A stretch of DNA of 64,000 nt. Origin: Edaphobacter flagellatus. GTDB taxonomy: Bacteria > Acidobacteriota > Terriglobia > Terriglobales > Acidobacteriaceae. A model generated the notes under the pieces. That model was not told where the DNA came from. It saw nothing but the letters and a program-made list of their open reading frames with translations, and did not search any database. Shown piece by piece: positions 33,269-43,540 of the stretch (position 1 is the stretch's first letter; every line of letters begins with the position of its first letter). The stretch is taken from NCBI RefSeq assembly GCF_025264665.1, contig NZ_CP073697.1, positions 1,922,001 to 1,986,000 on the forward strand, read 5' to 3'. The translations under genes were made by a program, and so were the position numbers.

Positions 33269-35587
33269 CTACCGCGAGCTGGCCTGCTCTACCGATCCTC
33301 TGGCGCCGCCCAACCCGCCCTGATACTTAGCGACACCTTTATAGAGGCTCTCTGCAACACGCTGCCGATACTCCGGCTGCCGCAGTTGCTCGGCGTCCTT
33401 CGGATTCGTCACAAACGAAATCTCCGCCAGGATCGACGGCATATTCGCCCCGATCAGCACCACAAACGGAGCCTTCTTCACGCCACGGTTCTTCAGTCCG
33501 GAATTTCCGCGCTGCAATCCCGCATAAAGACTCGACTCCACGTCCGAGGCAAACTCTCTCGACTCGTCGATCTTCTCCTTCAGCGCGATCTTCTTCACCA
33601 GATCGCTCAGCTGATGAATCGACTGATCGCTCACCGCGTTCTCACGCGCCGCAACCTCCAGCGCATCCGGCTGCGACGTAAAGTTCAGGTAATACGTCTC
33701 GACGCCGCGCGCGCTCGCATCGCTCGACGAGTTCGCATGGATCGAAAGAAACAGATCCGCCTGTGCCTTGTTCGCAATCGCCGTCCTCGTCTCCAGAGGA
33801 ATAAACGTATCATCCGAGCGCGTGTAGATAATCTCCGCGCCCAGCCTGTCGTGCAGCAGCTTGCCCAGCCGCAGCGCAACGTCCAGCACCACGTCCTTCT
33901 CCTGGATGCCATCGACGCCCAGCGTGCCCGAATCATGTCCGCCGTGCCCTGCATCGATCACGATACGGCCGATCTTCAGGCCCAGCGCGCGCACCAGCGA
34001 CGTCTGCCCATCCGCCGTCGGAACCGCGGCTCGCGCCGGAGTCGCCGGATCGCTGTCTGCCGCCTTGGATCGCTTGCTCCTGCGCGAGCTCGGCATCGTA
34101 ACGCCGGCAGACGCTGTCACATCTTCATCCGAAGTACCGCGCGACCTGCTGCCCGGCACAACCGCTGCAATCGGCTTCGATGTCGGAACACTCGTCGCAT
34201 CCTGACGCCCCGGCTGCGCGCTCACCTCCGCAACATCCGTCGCCGAGCTGGCATTCGCCGTCGCAATCGAATTCGGAACCGGCCGCTTCGACGTCGTCTT
34301 CTGCTCCGCAGCCGTTCGTGGAGCAGGAACCGCAGCGCTCGGCGCACCCGAAGCCGCATCATGATTCGCAGCCACCTGCGTCGGCGGGTTGCTGTTGCCA
34401 TGAATATCGATGATCAGGCGGTAAGGATTCGGCAGCAGAAATGCCGAATACTCCGTCACATCGTTCACGTCCAGCACCACGCGCGTCATGTCGTTCGAGA
34501 ACTGCGCCGCGCGAATCTTCTTCAGAAAGCCGTCGTCCGTTACCGTGAAATTCTTCCCCACAAGCGACTGCGCCAGTCGAGTTCCATGAAGATCGAAATA
34601 GATCCGGTCTGGATTCGGCACCCGCGCCGCTTCATACGTCACATCGTCGCCCAGATCGATCGCTACACGCGTATAGTTCGGCGTCGACCAATGACGAATG
34701 CCGGTCACCTGCGCCAGTCCACCGCGCCTGCTCGCAGTCGCAACATGGGAAACCGTAGCCTGCGACGAAGCCGGTGAAGGGACTTCAGCCGCATCGTCGC
34801 TCGCATCCACAGCAGCCGTCGCTGGAGCCGCAGTTCCGCGACGCGCCACCGGCGAATCCGTCTCCGAGGCCGCAGCGCCGGTCGTCGCCATCGGCGCAAA
34901 CCCACTCGAATGCTTCGCAGATGAACCACTCGAAGGAACTGCATCCGAGGCCGAAGCCTTCGTCATCGCCTGCGCTGACTCTTCACGCTGCGGCTTCGCA
35001 ACCGAGCGCGTTGTCTTCGCCGACGATGAACCACGGTCCAGAGAAGCAAGTCCGGCCTTCGCCTCCTCCGCATGCGAGCTGCTGGGATATTGCTTCACCA
35101 GCATCTGATACCGTTCGCGAGCAGCCGCAGCATCGTGCAGGTCGTTCTCATAGATCTGCCCTTGCGCCAGCAGCGCGCCTACACGCAGCGAGCTGCCCGG
35201 ATACTGCATTCGCAAAAACTCATACTGGCCGATCGCAGCCTTCAGGCTCTTAGCATCGTTCAGATCGCGCCCCTGCGAAGCCAACAGTTCAGCGACAGCG
35301 TTCACCGCGGCAGCAGCATATTTACTCTGCGGGTCATCGTGATAAATCGTGCGATATGCATCGAGCGCCTGCGCATAATCCACACGCGTGCGGTTCGCTG
35401 CCGGAATCGCCTCCAGCTTCTCTCGCGCCTCCGTCGCCTTCTGCCACGGAGAGATCACAACGCGCCGTTGTGCTGCTGCGCTTTTCGTCTTCGACGGCGT
35501 CATCGCAACAACATGCGCGCAGCTCAATCCTGCAGCGCAAAGAGCGCACCACACGCCGAGACTCCGCACTTTATTGCACACTACCAT
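33269..35587 (-). CDS. N-acetylmuramoyl-L-alanine amidase with TPR-like and AMIN domains
   Basis: About 772 residues. A signal peptide is followed by a TPR/YbgF-like helical region (YAQALDAYRTIYHDDPQSKYAAAAVN... and YEFLRMQYPGSSLRVGALL). A long low-complexity serine/alanine linker leads to an AMIN domain (ITGIRHWSTPNYTRVAIDLGD), then a second linker. A zinc Amidase_3 domain follows, with VIDAGHGGHDSG, the metal glutamate in GIQEKDVVLD, LFLSIHANSS and the catalytic LAEISFVTN. It cleaves peptide side chains from peptidoglycan in the periplasm. The start at 35587 has GAGG upstream; a longer frame to 35773 would run into the alaS end. alaS lies 166 bp upstream. Confidence 0.92.
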   Translation of the reverse strand: MVVCNKVRSLGVWCALCAAGLSCAHVVAMTPSKTKSAAAQRRVVISPWQKATEAREKLEAIPAANRTRVDYAQALDAYRTIYHDDPQSKYAAAAVNAVAELLASQGRDLNDAKSLKAAIGQYEFLRMQYPGSSLRVGALLAQGQIYENDLHDAAAARERYQMLVKQYPSSSHAEEAKAGLASLDRGSSSAKTTRSVAKPQREESAQAMTKASASDAVPSSGSSAKHSSGFAPMATTGAAASETDSPVARRGTAAPATAAVDASDDAAEVPSPASSQATVSHVATASRRGGLAQVTGIRHWSTPNYTRVAIDLGDDVTYEAARVPNPDRIYFDLHGTRLAQSLVGKNFTVTDDGFLKKIRAAQFSNDMTRVVLDVNDVTEYSAFLLPNPYRLIIDIHGNSNPPTQVAANHDAASGAPSAAVPAPRTAAEQKTTSKRPVPNSIATANASSATDVAEVSAQPGRQDATSVPTSKPIAAVVPGSRSRGTSDEDVTASAGVTMPSSRRSKRSKAADSDPATPARAAVPTADGQTSLVRALGLKIGRIVIDAGHGGHDSGTLGVDGIQEKDVVLDVALRLGKLLHDRLGAEIIYTRSDDTFIPLETRTAIANKAQADLFLSIHANSSSDASARGVETYYLNFTSQPDALEVAARENAVSDQSIHQLSDLVKKIALKEKIDESREFASDVESSLYAGLQRGNSGLKNRGVKKAPFVVLIGANMPSILAEISFVTNPKDAEQLRQPEYRQRVAESLYKGVAKYQGGLGGARGSVEQASSR

Positions 35588-35753
35588 CTGCCTCAGTTTA
35601 AGAGGCTCCAAGCACACACACACTTGTGAAAACCGAGCGGGTACTCCCCGCGATACTCCCCGCAAACTTCCTGCAACTTCTTCCTTAACAAGGCAAAGGC
35701 AGAGAGTCACACTCTCTGCCTCCATCAAGATCGAAGCGACACAATAACAATAA

Positions 35754-38435
35754 TTAGATAAAGCTCTCGACAACAGAAGCAGCTTTGCTCAACGCGCCAT
35801 CTAGCGCACCCGCATCGCTTCCGCCGGCCTCGGCAAGATCCGGTCTTCCGCCACCTTTGCCGCCAACCAGCGCAGCAATCTGTCCGACAACTTTGCCTGC
35901 CTGCACCTTGCCTGTCAGGTCCTTCGTCACGCCGACAATCAGCGAAACCTTACCTTCAGCCGCCGAACCAAGCACCACAACGCCCGAACCCAGCTTGCCG
36001 CGAAGCTCATCGACCAGGTTGCGCATCTGGCTCTTGTCGAGAGCATCGACGCGCTGCGCCAGCACCTTCACGCCCTTTACCTCGACCGCCGACGAAGCCG
36101 CATCGGCGACTGAAGAGGACGCGGCCTTCATCCGCACCTGCTCCAGCTCGCGACGCAGCTTCTTCATCTCCTCTTCCTGCGCTGCGATCCTGCTCTTCAG
36201 TGCGTCCGCAGGCGAAGCTTCGCTTGCACCAACCAGTGAACCAACAACGCGGGCGACATCGAAGCCGCGGCGGAACTCATGCAACGCACCTGTCCCGCTC
36301 ACAGCCTCAATGCGGCGCACGCCGCTCGAGACAGAGCCTTCACCAACCAGCTTCAGTAGACCAATCTCCCCGGTCGCTCCGGTGTGCGTGCCACCGCAGA
36401 GCTCGGTCGAGAAGTCACCGATCTTCACCACGCGCACGCGGTCGCCATACTTTTCGCCGAAGAGCGCCATCGCGCCCAGTTCATTGACTGCTACATCGAT
36501 CGGCACATCGACCAGCGTTTCCACCTTCGTGTTCTTCAACACTTGCTGATTTACGATGTCTTCGGTCTGTTGCATCTCTTCTTCTGCCACACCAGTAAAG
36601 TGCGAGAAGTCGAAACGCAGGCGCGTCGCGTCGTTCAACGAACCGGCCTGCTTCACATGCTTGCCCAGAACCTCACGCAGCGCAGCATGCAGCAGATGTG
36701 TTCCCGTATGGTTGCGCTCCGTCGCATAACGGTTCTCCGCACTGACAACCGTATCGACCGTATCGCCAACAGCCAGCGTCTCGCGTGCCTTCACCTTGTG
36801 CGCGAAGATGCCCTGCACCGGCTTGGTCGCTCCGCTCACGTCTGCAACCACCGTATTGTGATCGTCGGAGTAGAGCCAGCCGATGTCGCCAACCTGTCCG
36901 CCTGAATCCGCATAGAAGCTGGTTGCGTCGAGCACGACTTCACCGGATTCCCCAGCCTTCAGCTCAGGAACGCCAGCACCATCCTTCACCAGCGCAAGAA
37001 TCTTTGCGCCCTCGACCTTCAGCGACGAATAGCCTTCAAACTCGGTCTTCGCCAGCTCGCGATAGACGGGAGCCGCCGTCTTCTGCGAACCGCCCTTCCA
37101 CGAGGCGCGTGCACGGGCCTGCTCCTCCGCACGGGCCTTTTCGAAGCCTTCCATATCGAAAGGAATGCCCGCGTCGCGTGCCGCATCCGTCATGAAGTCA
37201 AGCGGCATGCCGAACGTCTCGTAAAGCCGGAACGCAGCGGCACCGGAACGCAGCGTCTCTTCGTTCATCTGCCGCAGACCAAGCTCCAGCGTGCGAGCAA
37301 ACTGCTGCTCCTCTGCGAGGACAACCTTCGCCACGCGATCGGCAGATTCCTTCAGCTCCGGATAGGCCGCACTCATCTCATCACGCACGGCGTAGACCAT
37401 CTCGTGCATGAAGGGCTTCTCCTGACCGAGCAGGCGACCGTGGCGGATTCCGCGACGCATGATCTTGCGCAGCACATAGCCGCGGCCTTCGTTGGCAGGA
37501 AGCACGCCATCAGAGATCAGGAACGTCGCCGCGCGAGCGTGATCGGCGATGATGCGCAACGACGCCCGCGAGCGTGCATCGATCTCATGATCGGACTCGA
37601 CCTTATGATGCGTGAGCTGTTCAGCACGGTTGATGAGCGGCGTGAACAAATCTGTCTCAAAGTTCGACAGCACGCCCTGCAGCACACACGCGATACGCTC
37701 CAGTCCCATGCCAGTATCGATCGAAGGCTTGGGCAGCGGGGTCAGCAGCGAGCCGCCAGGAGTCACCGTGCGGTCGAACTGCATGAAGACAAGGTTCCAG
37801 ATCTCGACATAGCGCTGCTCGTCTTCGCCGAAGGGACGATCGACAGAGGGATCTTCGCCCGCCTCTTTTCCGAGATCGTAATAAATCTCGCTGCAAGGGC
37901 CGCATGGGCCGGTATCGCCCATTGCCCAGAAATTATCTTTTGCGCCAAGCTCGAAGATGCGCTCGGCAGGAACACCGACATCGAGCCAGTATTGATAGGC
38001 CTCCGCATCGCGCGGGACCGACTCATCTCCTTCAAAGATGGTGACGTACAGCTTGGCCGGGTCGATGCCGAACCACTCCTTCGAGGTCAGCAGCTCCCAG
38101 GCGTAGGCGATGGCGTCCCTCTTGAAGTAGTCGCCAAAGCTGAAGTTACCCAGCATCTCAAAAAAGGTATGGTGGCGACGCGTAAAGCCGACGTTCTCCA
38201 GGTCGTTGTGCTTACCGCCGGCGCGCACACATTTCTGCGAAGTCGTCGCTCGCGAATACTCGCGCTTCTCCAGCCCGAGGAAGACATCCTTAAACTGGTT
38301 CATGCCTGCGTTGGTAAACAGGAGCGTTGGGTCGTTCGCTGGAACGAGCGACGACGAGTGCACGCGGCGGTGCCCTTTGCTCTCAAAAAAACGCAGAAAA
38401 TCTTCGCGAATCTGGCTTCCCGACCTGTAGTTCAT
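35754..38435 (-). CDS. alaS: alanyl-tRNA synthetase
   Basis: 893 residues, full length. The class II catalytic core opens with [39 protein letters not shown]. The tRNA-recognition helices and the editing domain follow, with zinc ligands HTGTH (H576, H580) and C680-G-G-T-H684, and a C-terminal DHHA1-like domain with [15 protein letters not shown]. It charges tRNA-Ala in the cytosol and clears Ser- and Gly-mischarged tRNA. It is probably followed by the amidase gene in the same transcript. No T-box or other leader is visible upstream. Confidence 0.97.
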   Translation of the reverse strand: MNYRSGSQIREDFLRFFESKGHRRVHSSSLVPANDPTLLFTNAGMNQFKDVFLGLEKREYSRATTSQKCVRAGGKHNDLENVGFTRRHHTFFEMLGNFSFGDYFKRDAIAYAWELLTSKEWFGIDPAKLYVTIFEGDESVPRDAEAYQYWLDVGVPAERIFELGAKDNFWAMGDTGPCGPCSEIYYDLGKEAGEDPSVDRPFGEDEQRYVEIWNLVFMQFDRTVTPGGSLLTPLPKPSIDTGMGLERIACVLQGVLSNFETDLFTPLINRAEQLTHHKVESDHEIDARSRASLRIIADHARAATFLISDGVLPANEGRGYVLRKIMRRGIRHGRLLGQEKPFMHEMVYAVRDEMSAAYPELKESADRVAKVVLAEEQQFARTLELGLRQMNEETLRSGAAAFRLYETFGMPLDFMTDAARDAGIPFDMEGFEKARAEEQARARASWKGGSQKTAAPVYRELAKTEFEGYSSLKVEGAKILALVKDGAGVPELKAGESGEVVLDATSFYADSGGQVGDIGWLYSDDHNTVVADVSGATKPVQGIFAHKVKARETLAVGDTVDTVVSAENRYATERNHTGTHLLHAALREVLGKHVKQAGSLNDATRLRFDFSHFTGVAEEEMQQTEDIVNQQVLKNTKVETLVDVPIDVAVNELGAMALFGEKYGDRVRVVKIGDFSTELCGGTHTGATGEIGLLKLVGEGSVSSGVRRIEAVSGTGALHEFRRGFDVARVVGSLVGASEASPADALKSRIAAQEEEMKKLRRELEQVRMKAASSSVADAASSAVEVKGVKVLAQRVDALDKSQMRNLVDELRGKLGSGVVVLGSAAEGKVSLIVGVTKDLTGKVQAGKVVGQIAALVGGKGGGRPDLAEAGGSDAGALDGALSKAASVVESFI

Positions 38436-38554
38436 AGGCTTTTAAGTCTATCAGCGATATGCGTCTCTCCCGCCGAGGCCCGTCCGGGCAGGGGCGTGCT
38501 TTTCCAATTTCGTCACAAAGCGAATGGAACAGTTACACGAAAGGCTCTGTCTCG

Positions 38555-38584
38555 TTGACAAACTTTTTTCGCCGGGCCTAGAGT
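38555..38584 (+). promoter_or_regulatory. candidate sigma-70 promoter of TonB receptor 2
   Basis: A perfect TTGACA at 38555-38560 is followed after 18 bp by TAGAGT (4 of 6 matches to TATAAT). The predicted +1 is near 38591, giving a leader of about 90 bases before the AGGAGG and ATG at 38684. Confidence 0.5.
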
Positions 38585-38683
38585 TTCTAGTCGAACCAAG
38601 CGACTCCCTTTAGTACGTAGCAGCAACAAACTGTCCGCCTGTTCGGAACTACAACTAACGATTCGATCTCTTCAGGAGGCATC

Positions 38684-41600
38684 ATGATGACCCGCGTTGC
38701 CAGACTTTTCCTCATCCTCTTCGGCTTCATGCTCCTTGTTCCCGATCGTCTGAATGCTCAAGGCATCACGGCAACCATTACCGGTGTCATCAGCGACTCG
38801 ACCGGCGGTGTTCTCTCCGGCGCTCGTGTGACTGCCCGGAGGCTCGAGACGAACGAAGATCGCGTCGCGACAACGACTGCCAACGGCGAGTTCAATATTC
38901 CTCTTCTGCAGCCGGGCCGGTATCGCGTCACGGTAGAGCTGGCATCTTTCAAAACCTACCAGCAGGAGTTCACGCTTGCGATCAACCAGAAGGCCGAGAT
39001 TAACGCCGTACTGGAAGTCGGATCGCAAACCGACAAGGTGACCGTCACGGCAGAGGCTCCCCCGATCCAGACCGAAGACTCTTCGGTAGGCCTGGTCATT
39101 GATAGTGCCACCATCACCAATACGCCGCTCAACGGTCGCCTGAATATCACCGGACTGATGGCGCTGGCGCCCGGCATTCAAAACGCGGGATCGCAGGACT
39201 CCATCCCGGTCTATGGCATTACCCCGTCAGTTGGCGGGGCCTCCGCGTTTGGATCGGCAGGTTTCTCCATCGACGGTGCGACCAACACCAGCGCCTTTCT
39301 GCAGCGCGGTTACGGCGAGTATCCACCACTCGACGGTATTCGTGAGTTCAAGACCATGACGACCGGATCTCCGGCGGAGTTCGCGCAACCCACGCAGGTT
39401 ATCGTCGTCACCCGCGGCGGCGGCAACCAGTATCATGGCATGCTGCTCGCGTTCAATCGCAACCGTGTCACTGCGGCGAAGAACTATTTCGCCGGCTCAA
39501 GCCCTTTGCCGAAATACAATCGCAACGAGTTCGGCGGCAACTTCTCCGGACCCATCTCGATCCCGCATCTCTATGACGGACGTGACCGCTCGTTCTTCTT
39601 CTTCAACTATGAGGGTTTCCGGCGACGCCAAGCCTCGACCCTCTCAAGCCAGATGCCAACGGCGCGTGAACGGAATGGCGATTTCTCCGAGTTCTCCGAT
39701 GCCATCATCGACCCGCTCACGCAAACGCCATTTCCGGGAAACCAAATTCCCGCATCACGCCTGAACTCTGTTTCGCTTGCGCTGCAGAATGCTCTCTTTC
39801 CCCTACCGAACAAAGCTGGAACCTCAACGAACCTGGTTGAGAATGTCCCGCTTGCTGAAGACGTTGACCGATTCAGCTTCCGGCTAGACCACCGCATCTC
39901 ATCTAAAGACAGCGTCTTCGCCAGCTACATTGCAGGTCTATTCGGTCCCAATCCCTCCCTCGGAGCGACCAGTAAATTCGGCGGAATGGCCGGCATCGGC
40001 GAACGCAATATGAACACTATCGTGGGATGGACGCATATCTTCTCTCCCACGCTTCTTACGCAATTCATCGGCTCGTATAACCACGTTCCCATCTACCGAA
40101 CACCACAGAACGTCAAGACAGATTTCGCCTCGATCATTCCGGGACTCGGCCCTCAACCACTTGAAGGCGCTCCACAACTCACGATCTCAAACATTACCTC
40201 AGTTGCAGAGCAGGGCTCTAAGGACCTCGATCAGACCTTCCAGCTCACCTTCATCGTCACGAAGGTACTGCATAATCACAGCGTCAAGACCGGTTTTTCC
40301 TTCCTGCGTTCGAACCACTGGAACCAGGCCGTCCTCTCGCCGCAACGTGGCGCATTCAACTTCAACGGGCAGTACACACGCTCCAAGGTCTCGGGCGCAC
40401 AAAATCTAGGTGCGGCCTACGCAGATTTCATCCTCGGCTATCCTACGCAAACACAGAAGGCCAACCCTCCTGCCTCGACAATTCGCTTCCTGCAACCGCA
40501 ATATGCCGCCTTCATTCAGGACGACTGGCGTGTCACTCCACGGCTCACATTGAACATGGGCATCCGCTATGACCTTCAATGGCAGGAGTCGAATCCCTAT
40601 GGGCTGAATTCGATGTTCGTCCCGTCACTTAAGCAGATCGTCGTCTTCGCTAAGCAGATGCCTGCGGCCGCACTGCCTTCGGTCATTGCTTCAGTACCTG
40701 TAGTGCTGGCTCCCAATGTTGGACTGCCATCGGATATCTGGAGCTACCTCGGCCAAGACACCAATAATGTCGCGCCTCGTTTCGGCTTCGCCTACTCTGT
40801 CACACCAAAGACGGTTGTTCGCGGCGCCTTCGGCATCTACTACAACCTCTTCCCCACGCTTGATTCCGGCAACCCTGTCTTCACGGGCCTGCCTTTCTAT
40901 TCCGTGCAGACTTACTCGCAAACTTCGTCGACAGTGCCAGCTATTACGATGAGCAATCCCTTCCCCGGCTCTGGAACCGTCGCAACCAACCCCGTAGCCG
41001 CGACGGAGAAGTCTCCCGTTACCCCGTACCAGGAACAGTGGAATCTTGCTGTCGAACGCCAGCTGCCGTGGAACTTCGGGCTTCGGGTCGGCTACGTGGG
41101 ATCACGCTCGCTCAAGCAGAACAACTACCATGGCGGCGGCAACGTCAATCCCGATTTGAACGCTTTTGTGCCGGTTGCTGGCGCTGTACAGCCGAACAGG
41201 CCGATTCAACCCTTCTCCAATATCTATTGGTATGACGCTCCCATCTTCAGCATGAATTCGAATGCTGCGCAGGTGGGTTTGCACAAGCAGTATTCCAACG
41301 GATTCACACTCAATGCCGAGTATCAGTACATCCGGGTTCTTGGCACAGAAAACTTTCAGAACTCGCTGCATACGAATGATTCTTACGGCAATATAGGCAC
41401 CATTCGTCCTCACCAGCTGCAACTGAGCTACGCGTATGAGCTTCCCTTCGGCAAGAACAAACTCTTTTTCGGCTCCACGAGTGGATTTGCCAACACGTTT
41501 ATTAGCGGATGGTCGATCTCCGGGATTACGACCTTTCAGTCCGGAAGCCCCTTCTCGGTTACAAAAGCTTCGAGTCAACTGGGGGGAATATCGAGCCGCG

Positions 41601-41959
41601 CCTTCCGCAACAATGGGGTTCCACTTTATCCAGGAAGCAAGACTCTCGGCGCATGGTTTAACACGGCAGCCTTCGTGAATCCGGCGACGAATCCTTCGCA
41701 GGATTTTCTATATGGGAACTCCGCTTACAACATGCTGTGGGGACCGCGTTATCAGAACTGGGATACTGCTGTCTCAAAAACAACAAGGCTACATGAAAAT
41801 ATCAACCTGCAGATTCGCGTCGATGCGTTCAACGTCTTCAATCATCCGACCTTCAATAATCCGGCAGCCAATGTATCCAACGCCAAGACGGTTGGAACAA
41901 TCACGGCAACCAATGGAGCGTCGCGTACACTGCAGCTGGGCGGTAAATTGACTTTTTAG
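38684..41959 (+). CDS. TonB-dependent outer-membrane receptor, Oar-like (receptor 2)
   Basis: 1091 residues. A signal peptide (to NAQG, about residue 26) is followed by a carboxypeptidase-regulatory-like domain (GVISDSTGGVLSGARVTARRLETNEDR), a plug (ITNTPLNGRLNITGLMALAPGIQ, FSIDGATNTSAF), the VIVVTRGGGNQYHG step into the barrel and a C-terminal strand ending QLGGKLTF. AGGAGG precedes a double ATG, either of which could start translation. The next gene begins 21 bp downstream and encodes a secreted protein, so the two form a small uptake-and-processing operon without a SusD. Confidence 0.92.
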   Translation: MMTRVARLFLILFGFMLLVPDRLNAQGITATITGVISDSTGGVLSGARVTARRLETNEDRVATTTANGEFNIPLLQPGRYRVTVELASFKTYQQEFTLAINQKAEINAVLEVGSQTDKVTVTAEAPPIQTEDSSVGLVIDSATITNTPLNGRLNITGLMALAPGIQNAGSQDSIPVYGITPSVGGASAFGSAGFSIDGATNTSAFLQRGYGEYPPLDGIREFKTMTTGSPAEFAQPTQVIVVTRGGGNQYHGMLLAFNRNRVTAAKNYFAGSSPLPKYNRNEFGGNFSGPISIPHLYDGRDRSFFFFNYEGFRRRQASTLSSQMPTARERNGDFSEFSDAIIDPLTQTPFPGNQIPASRLNSVSLALQNALFPLPNKAGTSTNLVENVPLAEDVDRFSFRLDHRISSKDSVFASYIAGLFGPNPSLGATSKFGGMAGIGERNMNTIVGWTHIFSPTLLTQFIGSYNHVPIYRTPQNVKTDFASIIPGLGPQPLEGAPQLTISNITSVAEQGSKDLDQTFQLTFIVTKVLHNHSVKTGFSFLRSNHWNQAVLSPQRGAFNFNGQYTRSKVSGAQNLGAAYADFILGYPTQTQKANPPASTIRFLQPQYAAFIQDDWRVTPRLTLNMGIRYDLQWQESNPYGLNSMFVPSLKQIVVFAKQMPAAALPSVIASVPVVLAPNVGLPSDIWSYLGQDTNNVAPRFGFAYSVTPKTVVRGAFGIYYNLFPTLDSGNPVFTGLPFYSVQTYSQTSSTVPAITMSNPFPGSGTVATNPVAATEKSPVTPYQEQWNLAVERQLPWNFGLRVGYVGSRSLKQNNYHGGGNVNPDLNAFVPVAGAVQPNRPIQPFSNIYWYDAPIFSMNSNAAQVGLHKQYSNGFTLNAEYQYIRVLGTENFQNSLHTNDSYGNIGTIRPHQLQLSYAYELPFGKNKLFFGSTSGFANTFISGWSISGITTFQSGSPFSVTKASSQLGGISSRAFRNNGVPLYPGSKTLGAWFNTAAFVNPATNPSQDFLYGNSAYNMLWGPRYQNWDTAVSKTTRLHENINLQIRVDAFNVFNHPTFNNPAANVSNAKTVGTITATNGASRTLQLGGKLTF

Positions 41960-41980
41960 CGACCGACAAGGACCTGCAAC

Positions 41981-43540
41981 ATGTCTTCTCTGAATCCTCG
42001 GGCCATCACGAAGGTAGTGGCGCTTGCCATGTTTTTGGTTTTGCCGCTGCACGTGATCGCTCAACGCAAGGTAAACCTTGGCAAGCTCGATGGCAATGCG
42101 CGTGAGATCTTCAATATCTCCATGAAGCTGATGGACGATGCCTGGGCCCCGCAGGCCCATCTCGTGCGTACCCCTGACGCCTTTAGTGGGCACCCTAATA
42201 CAGGACGTCGCGCGCAATATATGGTTCGCGAGTCCAGCTGCTATGCGCTTGGCCTGTTGTTGCGCGACGGCAAGGGTGATCGCCAGCGCGCTGCTGAAGC
42301 TCTTGAAGCCGTCCTCAAAGAGCAATTCACTGATGAGAGCAAGCCCTGGTACGGCACCTTCCGCCGCACTCCCGAAGAGCCTGATCCCTCTGGCGCAAAT
42401 ACGGTGATGTGGCAGAACTACGATCCCAACTGGCGCGAGTTTATCGGTACAAACTTCGAGATGCTCCTCATCGAGTATCACGATCGCCTTCCTGGCGAGC
42501 TGACCGCACGCATGTATGCTGCGATCGACCGCGCCATCGTCGGCGAGATGAAGCATGGCCGCCTTGTACCCTCTTACTCCAATATCGCCCTGATGTATGG
42601 CGCGCTCTGGGACTTTGCTGCCACACATGACAACAATGCTGCGTGGAAGCAAAAATCTTCAGCGTGGATGAGTGAAGTAGGACGTCTCTTCCATCAATAC
42701 AACTCCTTCAACGAGTACAACTCGCCAACGTATTACGGTACAGATCTCTTCGGGCTTGCGATGTGGCGCTCCTACGGCTCAACCCCTGCTATTCGTTCAC
42801 TGGGATCGCAGATGGAAGCTACGCTCTGGAACGATATTGGCGACTTCTATCATCCTGGACTGCGCAACATTGCCGGGCCTTACGACCGCTCCTACGGTAT
42901 GGACATGGAAACCTATGTCGCCTATACCGGCGTCTGGATGCGCACACTGCTACCCGCGAACAAGGCCCCTCTTCCCATTCCGGATGCACATACCGACCAC
43001 CTGCCCGATCTCTGGTTCGCGCCACAGGTCGTCATTCTGGGAGCAAATCCGCCAGCCGAAGCTTTGACCAAAATGCGTTCCTTCTCCGGCGAGCATGCGG
43101 TCTCGCGTCAGATCACCGATGAGCGAAGCGCTACAGCCTGGATCGGCAATAAAATCATTCTGGGAGGCGAGAACACAAAGCTGACCAAGGCCGCTCCCGA
43201 AGGCACGCAGTTTCATGCAGCTACCGCTCAGTGGCGCACGCCTTCAGGAAGCATCGGCTGGTTCTTCGTTTCACAAGCTCCCGAGATTAACGCCGATATC
43301 GACAAAACTACAATGCATATCACTGCAAACGGTACAGTCGTCTTCCGGCTGAAGGCCGCAGGAGCAAAGCGCGAAGATATTACCGCAGGTAAGTGGACTC
43401 TTCCTGGTCTGACAGTAACAATCGCAGGCGATCAGCGATCCTTCTCCGTCAAAGAAGCTACATACTACAAACCGGGCGACTCATTCGAGATTACATATAC
43501 AGACATGAAGCAGCTCAAACTCGTGGTCGCTCCGCGCTAA
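41981..43540 (+). CDS. secreted protein of unknown family, possibly an alpha/alpha-toroid lyase or hydrolase
   Basis: 519 residues, not recognised by name. A signal peptide (to about residue 28, HVIAQ) is followed by a helical region of about 330 residues rich in W, Y, H and E: YMVRESSCYALGLLLRDG, TVMWQNYDPNWREFIGTNFEMLLIEYHDRLP, YNSPTYYGTDLFGLAMWRSYG and GPYDRSYGMDMETYVAYTG. A beta-rich C-terminal part follows. That layout resembles toroid plus beta-sandwich polysaccharide lyases and related glycosidases. It is probably co-transcribed with TonB receptor 2, supporting a role in degrading the imported glycan. The enzyme class is inference only. Its end overlaps the convergent DUF429 gene by 26 bp. 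Confidence 0.6.
   Translation: MSSLNPRAITKVVALAMFLVLPLHVIAQRKVNLGKLDGNAREIFNISMKLMDDAWAPQAHLVRTPDAFSGHPNTGRRAQYMVRESSCYALGLLLRDGKGDRQRAAEALEAVLKEQFTDESKPWYGTFRRTPEEPDPSGANTVMWQNYDPNWREFIGTNFEMLLIEYHDRLPGELTARMYAAIDRAIVGEMKHGRLVPSYSNIALMYGALWDFAATHDNNAAWKQKSSAWMSEVGRLFHQYNSFNEYNSPTYYGTDLFGLAMWRSYGSTPAIRSLGSQMEATLWNDIGDFYHPGLRNIAGPYDRSYGMDMETYVAYTGVWMRTLLPANKAPLPIPDAHTDHLPDLWFAPQVVILGANPPAEALTKMRSFSGEHAVSRQITDERSATAWIGNKIILGGENTKLTKAAPEGTQFHAATAQWRTPSGSIGWFFVSQAPEINADIDKTTMHITANGTVVFRLKAAGAKREDITAGKWTLPGLTVTIAGDQRSFSVKEATYYKPGDSFEITYTDMKQLKLVVAPR

Noticed and set aside
33386..34777. 463-codon frame on the plus strand opposite the amidase gene
   Set aside because: Extremely arginine-rich product, a shadow of the amidase codons; the minus-strand frame has clear domains.
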